Shown: piece by piece, positions 1 through 7,821 of the stretch
Layout of the letters: each line of letters opens with the position of its first letter
Numbering within the stretch: the stretch's first letter is position 1
Source: Desulfobacterales bacterium S5133MH16
Lineage (GTDB): Bacteria; Desulfobacterota; Desulfobacteria; Desulfobacterales; UBA11574
Direction of reading: 5' to 3'
Length of the DNA stretch: 17,508 bases
Assembly: GCA_001751005.1 (NCBI GenBank)
Contig: MAXL01000113.1
Location: 1 to 17,508, forward strand
Translations under genes and position numbers: made by a program
Notes under the pieces: generated by a model
Told to the model about the DNA's origin: nothing
What the model saw: the letters and a program-made list of their open reading frames with translations, nothing else
Database searches by the model: none

Positions 1-742
1 GAGCTTTGGCATATATGGCGGTATTTATACCGATAAGTTCTCCGTTTATGTTAAGCAGCGGTCCCCCGCTATTACCCGGGTTGATTGAAGCATCGGTCTG
101 TATAAAATCATGGTAGACCATGTTATCGGTCCTAACGCTCCTGTTTGTAGCGCTGATAACACCAGTGGTTACGGTGTTCGAAAAACCGAAAGGGTTGCCG
201 ATGGCGATTACGGTTTCGCCGATCATCAGCATGCTGGAATCGCCCATTGTAATGTCAGGCAGAGATTTTGGGGAAGAAATGCGCAGTACCGCCAGATCAG
301 AGTCGGGATCTGCCCCCACAATCTGTGCCTTGAATTCTCGTCCGTCTTTAAGAGAGACGGTAATGGTTTTACTTTTTAAAATGACGTGTTGAGTGGTTAG
401 GATAAAACCACGTTTTCCGTCGATAATGACGCCGGATCCCAAGCTGGTTCGTTTGTATCGGCGTTCAAATCCGGGGTCAAAAAAGTCATTAAAAAAATTT
501 TCGAAAGAAGGATCCATACCGAATCCGGAAAAAGGATTAACCCGCTTGCGAACTTCAAACTCTGAACTTATGTTAACAACAACGGGACTGACTTTTTTTA
601 CGGCGACCACGACAGCACTCTCCCGTAAGTTTTCAGCGCCAACGCTTTCCGGGAGTTGAACAAGAAGTATAATAGAAAAAAAAAGAAAGGCAACCACTGA
701 AACCAACCGTTTAATTTTGTTTTGTGTTTTTATCTTTGGCAT
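1..742 (-). CDS. HtrA/DegP-family periplasmic serine protease (3' part missing)
   Basis: Envelope quality-control protease of the trypsin-like S1C family. The gene runs leftwards and is cut by the window edge, so about 247 N-terminal codons are present; the rest of the protease domain and any PDZ domains lie outside. The start is ATG at 742-740. Residues 13-30 are strongly hydrophobic and are followed by a VGA-E signal-peptidase-like site near residue 36, so export is likely. The catalytic triad is visible: H119 in ILTTQHVI, D149 in DSDLAVL and S225 in GNSGGPLL. The usual family context of the His is TNxHV; here it is TTQHV, a mild variant. A Gly/Phe-rich linker (residues 69-92) precedes the catalytic core, as in DegP/DegQ/MucD proteins. 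It is divergent from the radical SAM gene, and no strong Shine-Dalgarno precedes the start. DegP, DegQ or MucD cannot be told apart without the C-terminus. Confidence 0.93.
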   Translation of the reverse strand, partial: MPKIKTQNKIKRLVSVVAFLFFSIILLVQLPESVGAENLRESAVVVAVKKVSPVVVNISSEFEVRKRVNPFSGFGMDPSFENFFNDFFDPGFERRYKRTSLGSGVIIDGKRGFILTTQHVILKSKTITVSLKDGREFKAQIVGADPDSDLAVLRISSPKSLPDITMGDSSMLMIGETVIAIGNPFGFSNTVTTGVISATNRSVRTDNMVYHDFIQTDASINPGNSGGPLLNINGELIGINTAIYAKA

Positions 743-852
743 TTTATACACCGTTATAATATAAAAATTTAATTATGACCGAGGCCCGTTTGAAACCAAT
801 TTGTTTTAACGAACCGATCTAATACAAATACGCACCATAAAAACTATATATC

Positions 853-3354
853 ATGAGCATAAAAACCATTCAAGACATCTTGCCGTTGGTAGAGCAACCC
901 AGCCGGTATTTAGGCTCGGAAATAAACACGATTAAAAAAGACCACAGCAAGGTCAACCTATGTGTTGCACTTGCTTTTCCGGAGCTATATGAAATCGGCA
1001 CATCGCATTTTGGTCTTCAGATCCTTTATAATATCCTTAACCGTCATCGTGATATCGCTGCTGAACGGGTTTTTGCTCCCGGGGCCGATATGGAAGTTCA
1101 CCTCAGAACATCCGGCATTCCGATTATGTCCCTGGAATCTCATAAACCCCTAAACTGTTTTGATATCATCGGGTTCAGTCTGCTTTATGAGCTTAACTAT
1201 ACCAATGTATTTACCATGCTTGATCTGGCACAAATCCCATTTTTTACAAGACAAAGAGACGATTCACACCCCTTTATTATCGCAGGAGGACCGTGTACCT
1301 GTAATCCGGAACCGGTTGCAGATCTTTTTGATGCTGTTGTGGTGGGAGACGGGGAAAACGTGATCATGGAGATGTCCAACGCCTGGCTTACATGGAAAGC
1401 GAGCGGCAAAAGTGATAAGAAAACTCTTTTAAGAATCTGGTCCCATATTGAAGGTGTTTATATCCCTTCGTTTTTTAAAGCAAAATATGACAAAAAGGGT
1501 TTTCAATCCCTTGTGCCCGAATTTTCAGACTACAAGACGGTTAACAGAGCGATTGTAGATAATCTTGACCTTGCGGCGTTTCCGGATGCGCCCATCATTC
1601 CATACGGCAAACCGGTTCATGATCGTCTTCGGATTGAAATATCACGGGGATGCACCAGGGGCTGCCGATTCTGTCAGGCAGGAATGATATATCGCCCGGT
1701 TCGCGAACGATCCTTAGAGACACTACTGTCTCTTTCCGAAGCCTGTATTGCTTCGACCGGGTATGAGGATATATCTCTTTTATCCTTAAGCACAGGGGAT
1801 TATGAATGTATATTTCCGCTCATGGAATGTTTTATGAACCGTTATATGTCCCGCCGTATTGCGGTTTCATTACCGTCATTGCGTGTCGGCACATTAACAC
1901 CGGAACTCATGCAGCTTGTCAAAAGGGTCAGGAAGACTGGTTTTACCATAGCGCCGGAAGCCGGCAGCCAGCGGCTCCGGGATGTTATTAATAAAAATAT
2001 AACGCAAGAAGAGATTGAAAATACAGTTAAAAATGCATTCGGACTTGGCTGGCAGGTGATAAAGCTTTATTTTATGATCGGTCTTCCCACGGAAACCCAT
2101 GATGATTTGAAGGCCATTGTTGATCTTGTAAACAAACTGCATAAGATCAAAGGGCCTAATGGGCGAAGGGGCAAGCTCAATGTAAGTGTGGCAACATTTA
2201 TTCCAAAATCCCACACTCCTTTTCAATGGTCTTCTCAAATTTCTTTGGCCGATTCCAAACAGAAGATTCGATGGTTACAAAAGAACATTAAAATATCCGG
2301 GGTTCAATTTAAATGGCAAAACCCTGAAGTCAGCATACTTGAAGGGCTTTGGGCTCGTGGTGACAGGCGCCTTGGCCGATTACTGCTGAATGCATACAGA
2401 AAAGGGTGTAAATTTGACGGCTGGAGCGACAAGTTTAAGTTTCAATTATGGCAAGAAGCGTTATGCGATGAGGGTGTGGATATAGATTTCTATACAACGC
2501 GGGTCAGGGATACGGCAGAACCTTTGCCATGGGATTATATTGATACAAAGGTTACAAAAGATTTTTTAAAAGGCGAATTAAAAAAAGCCGAACAAGGCGA
2601 ATATACTGTTGACTGCCGCAGGGGCGACTGTAACAAATGCGGTGTTTGTGACTTTAAAATTATTGAGCCGAAAATATTCAGCGACTGTGAACAAAAGGCT
2701 TCAAAAAATCTTTTTACAGATGATATTAAAGAAATATTTTATAAAAAACTGAAGATTTCATTTTCGAAAAGGGGGCAGGCAAAGTATTTTGGGCATCTTG
2801 AACTGGTAAGAATTTTCTTGCGCGCCATCAGTCGCGCAGGAATACCGATTAAATTTTCAGAAGGGTTTCATCCAAAGCCGAAAATTTCATTTGAAGATCC
2901 GCTCCCTGTGGGTTTGGAAAGCTTGAACGAAAATTTTTATTTATCATTGCGAGGGGATGTTAAACCGCAGAGTATTATCGGTTTATTAAATAAACATCTT
3001 CCAAAAGGTCTTAAGGTTTTGAACGGTCAGTTTGCCCTGAGAAAACCTGTCTCTGAGGCGTTGTCGTCAGCAACCTATCTTGTGACAAAAAAAGATGGTT
3101 TTTTTGATGAGAAAGACTTAAAATGTTTTATAAATAAACAAGAGTTGATTGTTACGCGAACCGGACCAAAAGGGAAAACAAAAAAGATAGATTTAAAAGA
3201 GATGGTTTTAAAAATAGAGTTGCCTGATCCGAACAGACTGAAGATGACCCTTAAAACGGAACCGGGAAGAACGGCGCGACCGTTTGAAGTTATGGAAAAA
3301 ATATTCGGTATGCCCGTTGAAGAAATAAAACAGGCCGCTATCGTCAAACTGTAA
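853..3354 (+). CDS. TIGR03960-type radical SAM protein fused to DUF2344
   Basis: A large (833 aa) radical SAM enzyme of unknown reaction. The N-terminal 200 or so residues resemble the cobalamin-binding-like region of B12/rSAM proteins, with GGPCTCNPEP and VGDGENV segments. The radical SAM core carries the [4Fe-4S] motif C267-x3-C271-x2-C274 (GCTRGCRFCQAG), followed by typical strands such as KLYFMIGLPTE. A second Cys group, C588, C593, C596 and C599 (CRRGDCNKCGVC), precedes the C-terminal DUF2344 domain, which begins near residue 634 (KISFSKRGQAKYFGHLE, then FSEGFHPKPKISF). The fusion of both parts is the known TIGR03960/TIGR03936 architecture. RNase G follows after 23 bp, a pairing seen in other anaerobes that suggests a role in RNA or ribosome metabolism, but this is inferred from neighbourhood only. 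The start at 853 has no clear Shine-Dalgarno, so the exact N-terminus is uncertain. Confidence 0.88.
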   Translation: MSIKTIQDILPLVEQPSRYLGSEINTIKKDHSKVNLCVALAFPELYEIGTSHFGLQILYNILNRHRDIAAERVFAPGADMEVHLRTSGIPIMSLESHKPLNCFDIIGFSLLYELNYTNVFTMLDLAQIPFFTRQRDDSHPFIIAGGPCTCNPEPVADLFDAVVVGDGENVIMEMSNAWLTWKASGKSDKKTLLRIWSHIEGVYIPSFFKAKYDKKGFQSLVPEFSDYKTVNRAIVDNLDLAAFPDAPIIPYGKPVHDRLRIEISRGCTRGCRFCQAGMIYRPVRERSLETLLSLSEACIASTGYEDISLLSLSTGDYECIFPLMECFMNRYMSRRIAVSLPSLRVGTLTPELMQLVKRVRKTGFTIAPEAGSQRLRDVINKNITQEEIENTVKNAFGLGWQVIKLYFMIGLPTETHDDLKAIVDLVNKLHKIKGPNGRRGKLNVSVATFIPKSHTPFQWSSQISLADSKQKIRWLQKNIKISGVQFKWQNPEVSILEGLWARGDRRLGRLLLNAYRKGCKFDGWSDKFKFQLWQEALCDEGVDIDFYTTRVRDTAEPLPWDYIDTKVTKDFLKGELKKAEQGEYTVDCRRGDCNKCGVCDFKIIEPKIFSDCEQKASKNLFTDDIKEIFYKKLKISFSKRGQAKYFGHLELVRIFLRAISRAGIPIKFSEGFHPKPKISFEDPLPVGLESLNENFYLSLRGDVKPQSIIGLLNKHLPKGLKVLNGQFALRKPVSEALSSATYLVTKKDGFFDEKDLKCFINKQELIVTRTGPKGKTKKIDLKEMVLKIELPDPNRLKMTLKTEPGRTARPFEVMEKIFGMPVEEIKQAAIVKL

Positions 3355-3377
3355 TATTTTATAGGAAATAAAAAAGG

Positions 3378-4919
3378 ATGTATAAAAAGATAATCATAAA
3401 TGTAGCAGAACATGAAACGCGAGTGGCTCTTCTTGAGGATGGGAACATAGCGGAACTTTTTATCGAGCGTGGGGATGTTTCAGATATTGCCGGCAATATA
3501 TACAAGGGCAAGGTGCAGCGCGTTCTACCGGGTATGCAAGCCGCTTTTGTGGATATTGGGCTTAAGCAGGCGGCGTTTATATATGTTCGTGATATAACTG
3601 GCGGAAGATATGGTGATATTGAGAACCTGCTGATAGAAAGGTCTGAGGATGAAAATAATTCCATTAATGTCGATGGCGCCGGCCCATCTCTGTCCTTTAT
3701 TAACCACGAATATCATATAGAGGACTTGATTACAGAAGGTCAGGATATAATGGTTCAGGCCGCCAAAGCCCCTTTGGGTTCTAAGGGGGCTCGCGTAACA
3801 ACGCATATATCTCTTCCCGGCCGTTTTGTCGTACTTATGCCAACATCTGATCATATAGGAATATCACGTCGAATAGAGGATGAAACGGAACGGAATCGGT
3901 TAAAGGAAATCGTTGAATCTTCATGTAAAGACAAATTCGGCTATATCGCAAGAACTGCTGCGGAAAATATCAAGAAAGAGAAAATTGCATATGAGATGGG
4001 TTTTTTAAAAAATTTGTGGGAAAACATACAAAAAAAGTACCAGACATCTCCGGCACCGTCTCTTTTACACAAAGAGGTTACCATTAGCCTTCGTGCCGTG
4101 CGGGATCTGCTGATGCACGAAGCGGAAAAACTTATCATCGATTCCCGTTCCGGCTATGAGTCTATTCTTTCGTTTCTCGACTCATTCGTTCCCGGTCTAA
4201 AAGATTCGGTGGAGTTTTATGAGGATCTGGAACCGATTTTTGATGCCTATAATTTAGAGGGTGATATTTCACGTGCTTTGAAAAAGAAGGTATGGCTAAA
4301 ATCCGGCGGTTACATCGTAATAGAACATACGGAAGCGCTTATCGCAATCGATGTAAATACCGGACGCTTCGTCGGCAAGTATAACCTTGAAGAAACGATT
4401 TTAAAGACCAATCTGGAAGCCGTAAAGGAGATCGCCTATCAAGTCCGGCTCAGGGATATCGGCGGTATTATAATTATTGATTTTATCGATATGGAAAAAA
4501 AGTCCAATCAGGAGAAAGTGTTTAATGCGCTAGAGGAGGCTCTTATAAAGGATAGGAGTAAAACCCATATCCTTCCCATATCAGAGATGGGCCTGATACA
4601 AATGACGAGAAAGCGGATCAGGAAGCCTCTTACCCGGATTCTATGTGAGCCGTGCTTTTATTGCGACGGGGAAGGGTATCTCATATCAAGGCAGACAATA
4701 TGTTATAATATATACAGGGAGATACTTCGTGAATCCCGCGACATGATGGGGGTCAAGGTGAGCTTGAGAGTAAATCCCGAAATTGCCGAACTGCTTCATG
4801 GCGAGGAAAACCATCTTATCGTCTCCCTTGAACGAATTATCGGAAAACAGATTGTAATATATCCCAATTCACAACTTCATATGGAAGAATTTGATGTTTT
4901 TGAAATTCTGAAAGAGTAA
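3378..4919 (+). CDS. rng: Ribonuclease G/E family endoribonuclease
   Basis: Single-strand endoribonuclease of the Rne/Rng family (513 aa, close to E. coli RNase G at about 490), acting in rRNA maturation and mRNA decay. An S1 RNA-binding domain occupies about residues 37-130 (GNIYKGKVQRVLPGMQAAFV). The DNase I-like catalytic core carries the two Mg2+-binding aspartates, D325 in AIDVNTGRFVG and D368 in IIDFIDM; their spacing of 43 equals that of E. coli RNase E D303/D346. The zinc-link cysteines are at C423-x2-C426, with an additional C429. The long C-terminal degradosome scaffold of RNase E is absent, so RNase G is the better name. The start is ATG at 3378, 23 bp after the radical SAM stop, with AGGA at 3363-3366 as a rather distant ribosome site; cotranscription with the upstream gene is likely. 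A mobile-type 85-bp element lies 24 bp beyond the stop. Confidence 0.94.
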   Translation: MYKKIIINVAEHETRVALLEDGNIAELFIERGDVSDIAGNIYKGKVQRVLPGMQAAFVDIGLKQAAFIYVRDITGGRYGDIENLLIERSEDENNSINVDGAGPSLSFINHEYHIEDLITEGQDIMVQAAKAPLGSKGARVTTHISLPGRFVVLMPTSDHIGISRRIEDETERNRLKEIVESSCKDKFGYIARTAAENIKKEKIAYEMGFLKNLWENIQKKYQTSPAPSLLHKEVTISLRAVRDLLMHEAEKLIIDSRSGYESILSFLDSFVPGLKDSVEFYEDLEPIFDAYNLEGDISRALKKKVWLKSGGYIVIEHTEALIAIDVNTGRFVGKYNLEETILKTNLEAVKEIAYQVRLRDIGGIIIIDFIDMEKKSNQEKVFNALEEALIKDRSKTHILPISEMGLIQMTRKRIRKPLTRILCEPCFYCDGEGYLISRQTICYNIYREILRESRDMMGVKVSLRVNPEIAELLHGEENHLIVSLERIIGKQIVIYPNSQLHMEEFDVFEILKE

Positions 4920-4943
4920 CAGAACGGTAAATGTTCAATATTT

Positions 4944-5028
4944 CAGGGCAAACGTCTTTGAATCCCAATACAGGGAGAATGCCCCACGACGGCGCTACGC
5001 TGCACCGAAATCAAATGTGTTTACCCTG
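4944..5028 (+). mobile_element. 85-bp MITE-like element, copy 1, with 9-bp target duplication
   Basis: The element starts CAGGGCAAACG and ends GTTTACCCTG, with 18-bp imperfect terminal inverted repeats. An internal TCCC-AATACA-GGGA hairpin follows the left arm. It is flanked by the exact direct repeat TCAATATTT at 4935-4943 and 5030-5038, with one extra C between the right end and the right repeat; this is what a 9-bp target-site duplication would look like. It differs from copy 2 at about 8 of 85 positions, so it is the most diverged copy. Two of its arm differences leave G-T type pairs and one leaves a C-T mismatch. It lies between the rng stop and the rpmH promoter. There is no coding capacity, so a transposase would have to act from elsewhere. 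Confidence 0.8.
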
Positions 5029-5047
5029 CTCAATATTTTTTTGGGTC

Positions 5048-5079
5048 TTGACAATACAAAAAGCTTGTGCTTACATAAT
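5048..5079 (+). promoter_or_regulatory. Putative sigma70-type promoter of rpmH
   Basis: A perfect -35 hexamer TTGACA lies at 5048-5053. The -10 is less clear: CATAAT at 5074-5079 (spacing 20), or TACATA at 5072-5077 (spacing 18). It begins 10 bp after the right flanking repeat of the 85-bp element and is followed by an approximately 100-nt leader before rpmH. Position and the -35 match support it; no terminator was found between it and the rnpA/yidD genes. Confidence 0.45.
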
Positions 5080-5182
5080 TCATTTTAAGTTAATAAACTT
5101 CAGTCTGTTCAATCGGCAGGAAAGAGCTTTAGTTCTTTTTGGGCAATTACCCAGGCTGGGCATTATATTAAGGATGTTACAT

Positions 5183-5317
5183 ATGAAAAGAACTTATCAA
5201 CCAAGTAGAATAAAACGTGCACGAACACACGGGTTTTTAAAAAGAATGTCAACCAAACAGGGGAGAAGGATTATTAACCGGCGAAGATCTAAAGGGAGAA
5301 TCCGTTTATCGGTATAA
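5183..5317 (+). CDS. rpmH: Large ribosomal subunit protein bL34
   Basis: A 44-residue basic protein of the 50S subunit with the family signature throughout: the MKRTYQPSRIKR start, THGFLKRMSTKQGR middle and a NRRRSKGRIRLSV end. Length matches bL34 (44-47 aa). The ATG at 5183 is chosen because it gives the canonical N-terminus and has AAGGA at 5170-5174 about 8 nt upstream; the reading frame stays open further upstream through the 85-bp element, but that extension has no family match. It heads the classical rpmH-rnpA-yidD-yidC-jag-mnmE block. A good -35 element lies about 130 bp upstream. Confidence 0.97.
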   Translation: MKRTYQPSRIKRARTHGFLKRMSTKQGRRIINRRRSKGRIRLSV

Positions 5318-5388
5318 TAAGCAACGTTTTTGATCGATATAATATAATAAATGCATAAATAGCAATAGGTTGCAGAGGAAAACGCCTT

Positions 5389-5742
5389 TTGCGCTTTTTT
5401 TTTACCAAGGCAGACAGAATTCTGAAACGCTCCGAGTTTCTTCGATTGGCAAAAATCGGCAAGAAAACTCAAAACCAACACTTTGTGGCTATATTTTCTC
5501 CGGGTAGATTTCAAAGAACACGTCTTGGTGTGACAGTAGCGAGAAAGGTGGGAAACGCAACAATACGAAACAGGATTAAACGGCTTACTCGCGAAAATTT
5601 TCGGCTAAACAGGCACATTATTACAGGTTATTGGGATATAAATATCATAGCAAAGAAAAAGGCTGCCGACCTATCATCGAAACAAATTTTTTTATCCCTG
5701 CAAAACATTTTTAACAGTATATCAAGGAGTCGTGGCCATTAA
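5389..5742 (+). CDS. rnpA: Ribonuclease P protein component
   Basis: The protein subunit (117 aa) that assists the RNase P ribozyme in trimming tRNA 5' leaders. The N-terminal FTKADRILKRSEF segment, the central RLGVTVARKVGNA strand and the RNRIKRLTRE motif (RNR at residues 60-62) are diagnostic. The start is TTG at 5389, supported by GAGGA at 5375-5379 nine nt upstream and by the conserved N-terminus beginning directly after it; there is no in-frame ATG at a suitable place. It lies 71 bp after rpmH, the usual order, and its last 11 bases overlap the start of yidD, which implies translational coupling. Confidence 0.95.
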   Translation: MRFFFTKADRILKRSEFLRLAKIGKKTQNQHFVAIFSPGRFQRTRLGVTVARKVGNATIRNRIKRLTRENFRLNRHIITGYWDINIIAKKKAADLSSKQIFLSLQNIFNSISRSRGH

Positions 5743-5959
5743 TCGCATCTTTCGGATAATTCCCTTGTTTTTGATAAGGGCATATCAATTAATATTGTCT
5801 CCGGTTTCGGCTCCTTCGTGTCGTTTTTATCCAACCTGTTCTGAATATGCCTATCAGGCTATTTTGCGTTATGGACTACTTAAAGGGTTTTTCCTTGCCT
5901 TAAAGAGAATTTTAAAGTGCCATCCCTTTAATCCGGGGGGAATCGATTCTGTTCCTTAA
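5732..5959 (+). CDS. yidD: Membrane protein insertion efficiency factor YidD
   Basis: A small (75 aa) amphipathic inner-membrane-associated protein that helps YidC-dependent membrane insertion. The family core is intact: YQLILSP, then CRFYPTCSEYAYQA, LKGFFLALKRILKCHPF and NPGGIDSVP at the C-terminus. The start is taken as GTG at 5732, overlapping rnpA by 11 bp. The Shine-Dalgarno AAGGAG (5724-5729) is only 2 nt from this GTG, unusually close; an ATT codon at 5738 would sit at a standard 8 nt but would be a rare start. Function follows from the family and from its position between rnpA and yidC. Confidence 0.93.
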   Translation: MAINRIFRIIPLFLIRAYQLILSPVSAPSCRFYPTCSEYAYQAILRYGLLKGFFLALKRILKCHPFNPGGIDSVP

Positions 5960-5978
5960 AGCGAAACATCCTACAACC

Positions 5979-6047
5979 TTGATAGAACAGTATCGGCACA
6001 CGTAATGCCGGTTCTCAACGGGAACATATATGCCCGGGTTCTATCAA
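5979..6047 (+). other. Structured intergenic element between yidD and yidC
   Basis: The perfect inverted repeat TTGATAGAAC (5979-5988) and GTTCTATCAA (6038-6047) would close a 69-nt structure. Inside are CGGCA/TGCCG (5994-5998 with 6006-6010) and, directly adjoining, GTTCTC/GGGAAC with a 3-nt loop (6011-6016 with 6020-6025, one G-U pair). The segments GAAC at 5985 and 6022 and GTTC at 6011 and 6038 can also pair in other combinations, so two folds exclude each other. It lies about 100 nt before the yidC start in a 190-bp gap, the largest inside the rpmH-mnmE block. No poly-U terminator follows. It could be a leader regulating yidC, a processing site or a decayed insertion; no known riboswitch class was recognised. 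Confidence 0.45.
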
Positions 6048-6149
6048 TCCCGCGAAAATATTTGCTCCTCTGCACGTAACGGTTAGAAATCATTCATTTT
6101 TGTATGACCGGGATCTATTTCTGGTTATTTATGAATATTGGAGAAGATA

Positions 6150-7805
6150 ATGGAACAAGCTCGACTAATTATTGCCATAGCGCTTTCCTTACTTGTTTTT
6201 ATTTTATGGAATTTTTTCTTTGTTGAAAAGAAAGAGGATCAGCCACCCAGACAGGCTCAGCAAAAAGAGCAAAAAACAGATAAAAAACCGGAGATATTAA
6301 AAAAAGAGCAGATTATAGCGGAAAAATCCCCTTTATCCGGTCAAGTACCTACTCTGCTGGCAAAACCACCAAGAACCGTGACGATAAAAACGCCCTTATA
6401 TATGGTGAGGATTTCAGAAAAAGGTGCTGTGTTTAAAAGTTTTGTTCTTAATAATTACCGGAAAACCATAGATGCCAATTCACCGTTATTTGAAATGATA
6501 TCTCCGGACATATCCGGCGGAACAATCCGATTGGGATTTGCAGGGAATAGTGTTAGTGGTCTCGATGATGCGGTTTTTTCAGCAGACCTTGGCGATGATT
6601 CTGTTGATATCTACAACAAATCTAAAGAGATCTCTTTTGTCTGGACATCTCCTCAGGGCGTGGTTGTTGAAAAGAAATATTTATTTTCACCTGAAACCTA
6701 TATGATCGATCTTAGTGTTACTGTCAAAAACCTTTCCAGCGAGACTCTTCAGGACAGCCTCACCCTTTCCTTGGTACAACCGGAAGAAGTAAAAAAGACC
6801 ATGTATGGTTTTACGGGCCCGAGTGCACTGCTAAATAATAAGCTCGAACAGATTAAGACAAAGAAAATAAAGGATAAAAATGTATATACAGGAAAAGTGA
6901 AATGGGTGGCGGTTCAAAACCGTTATTTTATGTCCGCCATCATACCGGATGAGCCGGTAGACGCAGGCATGCATCTTTACATGGATAACAAGATACTGGA
7001 AAATCGTTATGTGCAGCCTGAAATTGTGATGGATTTCGGTACCCAGCATGTTTTTAAATACAAACTGTTTTTTGGACCAAAGAGCATGAAGGTTTTGAAA
7101 AGTCTGGATTATGACCTGGTCAAAGCCGTTAATTTCGGTATGTTTGATATACTCGCCAAACCATGTGTCTGGATAATGAACTTTATATATGATCACTTTA
7201 TTCCTAATTATGGTATTGCCATTATCCTTTTAACATTATTTACCAAGGTTATTCTGTGGCCGCTTGGGAATAAGAGTTATAAATCCATGGCTGAAATGAA
7301 AAAAATCCAGCCACTTATGGCGGAGATCAAGGCAAAATATAAAGATGACAAGAAAAAAATGAATGAAGAGGTCATGGGATTATACAAAGCATACAAAGTC
7401 AACCCCATGGGCGGATGTCTTCCCATGGTTGCACAGATTCCTATATTCTTTGCCCTTTATCGAATGTTGTACGAAGCCATAGAATTGAGGCACGCGCCAT
7501 TTTTCTGGTGGATTAATGATCTGTCCGCTCCGGATCGTCTTTTTAGGTTTGATATTTCCATTCCTTTCATGCATCCGCCATACGGCATCCCGGTTTTAAC
7601 CATAATCATGGGAGCCTCAATGTTTGTCCAGCAGAAAATGTCGCCACCCATGGGTGATGCCACGCAAGCCAAAATGATGATGCTGATGCCGTTAGTTTTT
7701 ACGGTTATGTTTATCAATTTTTCTTCGGGATTGGTTTTATACTGGCTTGTAAATAATATAATATCAATGGCTCAACAGTACTATATTCAAAAGAAAAAAG
7801 TTTAA
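6150..7805 (+). CDS. yidC: Membrane protein insertase YidC/Oxa1
   Basis: An inner-membrane insertase (551 aa) that folds and inserts membrane proteins alone or with SecYEG. Features in order: N-terminal membrane segment at about residues 5-25; a charged linker at 26-60; the large periplasmic domain to about residue 320, which marks the Gram-negative form; then the Oxa1-type core from about 350 with YGIAIILLTLFTKVILWPL, the cytoplasmic helical hairpin with KVNPMGGCLPM (416-426), ELRHAPFFWWINDLSAPD (445-462), and terminal segments at 478-493 and 512-540. K366 takes the place of the groove arginine of E. coli YidC (R366). The start is ATG at 6150 with GGAG at 6140-6143; the TTG 12 nt earlier lies within the ribosome-site area and is not preferred. 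Confidence 0.96.
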   Translation: MEQARLIIAIALSLLVFILWNFFFVEKKEDQPPRQAQQKEQKTDKKPEILKKEQIIAEKSPLSGQVPTLLAKPPRTVTIKTPLYMVRISEKGAVFKSFVLNNYRKTIDANSPLFEMISPDISGGTIRLGFAGNSVSGLDDAVFSADLGDDSVDIYNKSKEISFVWTSPQGVVVEKKYLFSPETYMIDLSVTVKNLSSETLQDSLTLSLVQPEEVKKTMYGFTGPSALLNNKLEQIKTKKIKDKNVYTGKVKWVAVQNRYFMSAIIPDEPVDAGMHLYMDNKILENRYVQPEIVMDFGTQHVFKYKLFFGPKSMKVLKSLDYDLVKAVNFGMFDILAKPCVWIMNFIYDHFIPNYGIAIILLTLFTKVILWPLGNKSYKSMAEMKKIQPLMAEIKAKYKDDKKKMNEEVMGLYKAYKVNPMGGCLPMVAQIPIFFALYRMLYEAIELRHAPFFWWINDLSAPDRLFRFDISIPFMHPPYGIPVLTIIMGASMFVQQKMSPPMGDATQAKMMMLMPLVFTVMFINFSSGLVLYWLVNNIISMAQQYYIQKKKV

Positions 7806-7821
7806 TCACGGAGGTTATAGA

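Noticed and set aside
744..752. TTATACACC, an 8 of 9 match to a DnaA box, in the gap beside htrA
   Set aside because: A single imperfect box without a cluster or adjoining unwinding region is not evidence for oriC, despite the parS site later in the window.
4265..4280. A second parS-like half (TTTCACGTG) inside rng
   Set aside because: Only one half-site matches and it lies within coding sequence; the palindrome is not completed.
4931..5182. Open frame continuing upstream of rpmH through the 85-bp element, giving a 128-aa protein ending in bL34
   Set aside because: The canonical 44-aa bL34 begins at 5183 with a good ribosome site; the extra 84 residues translate a mobile-type repeat and promoter region and match no family feature.
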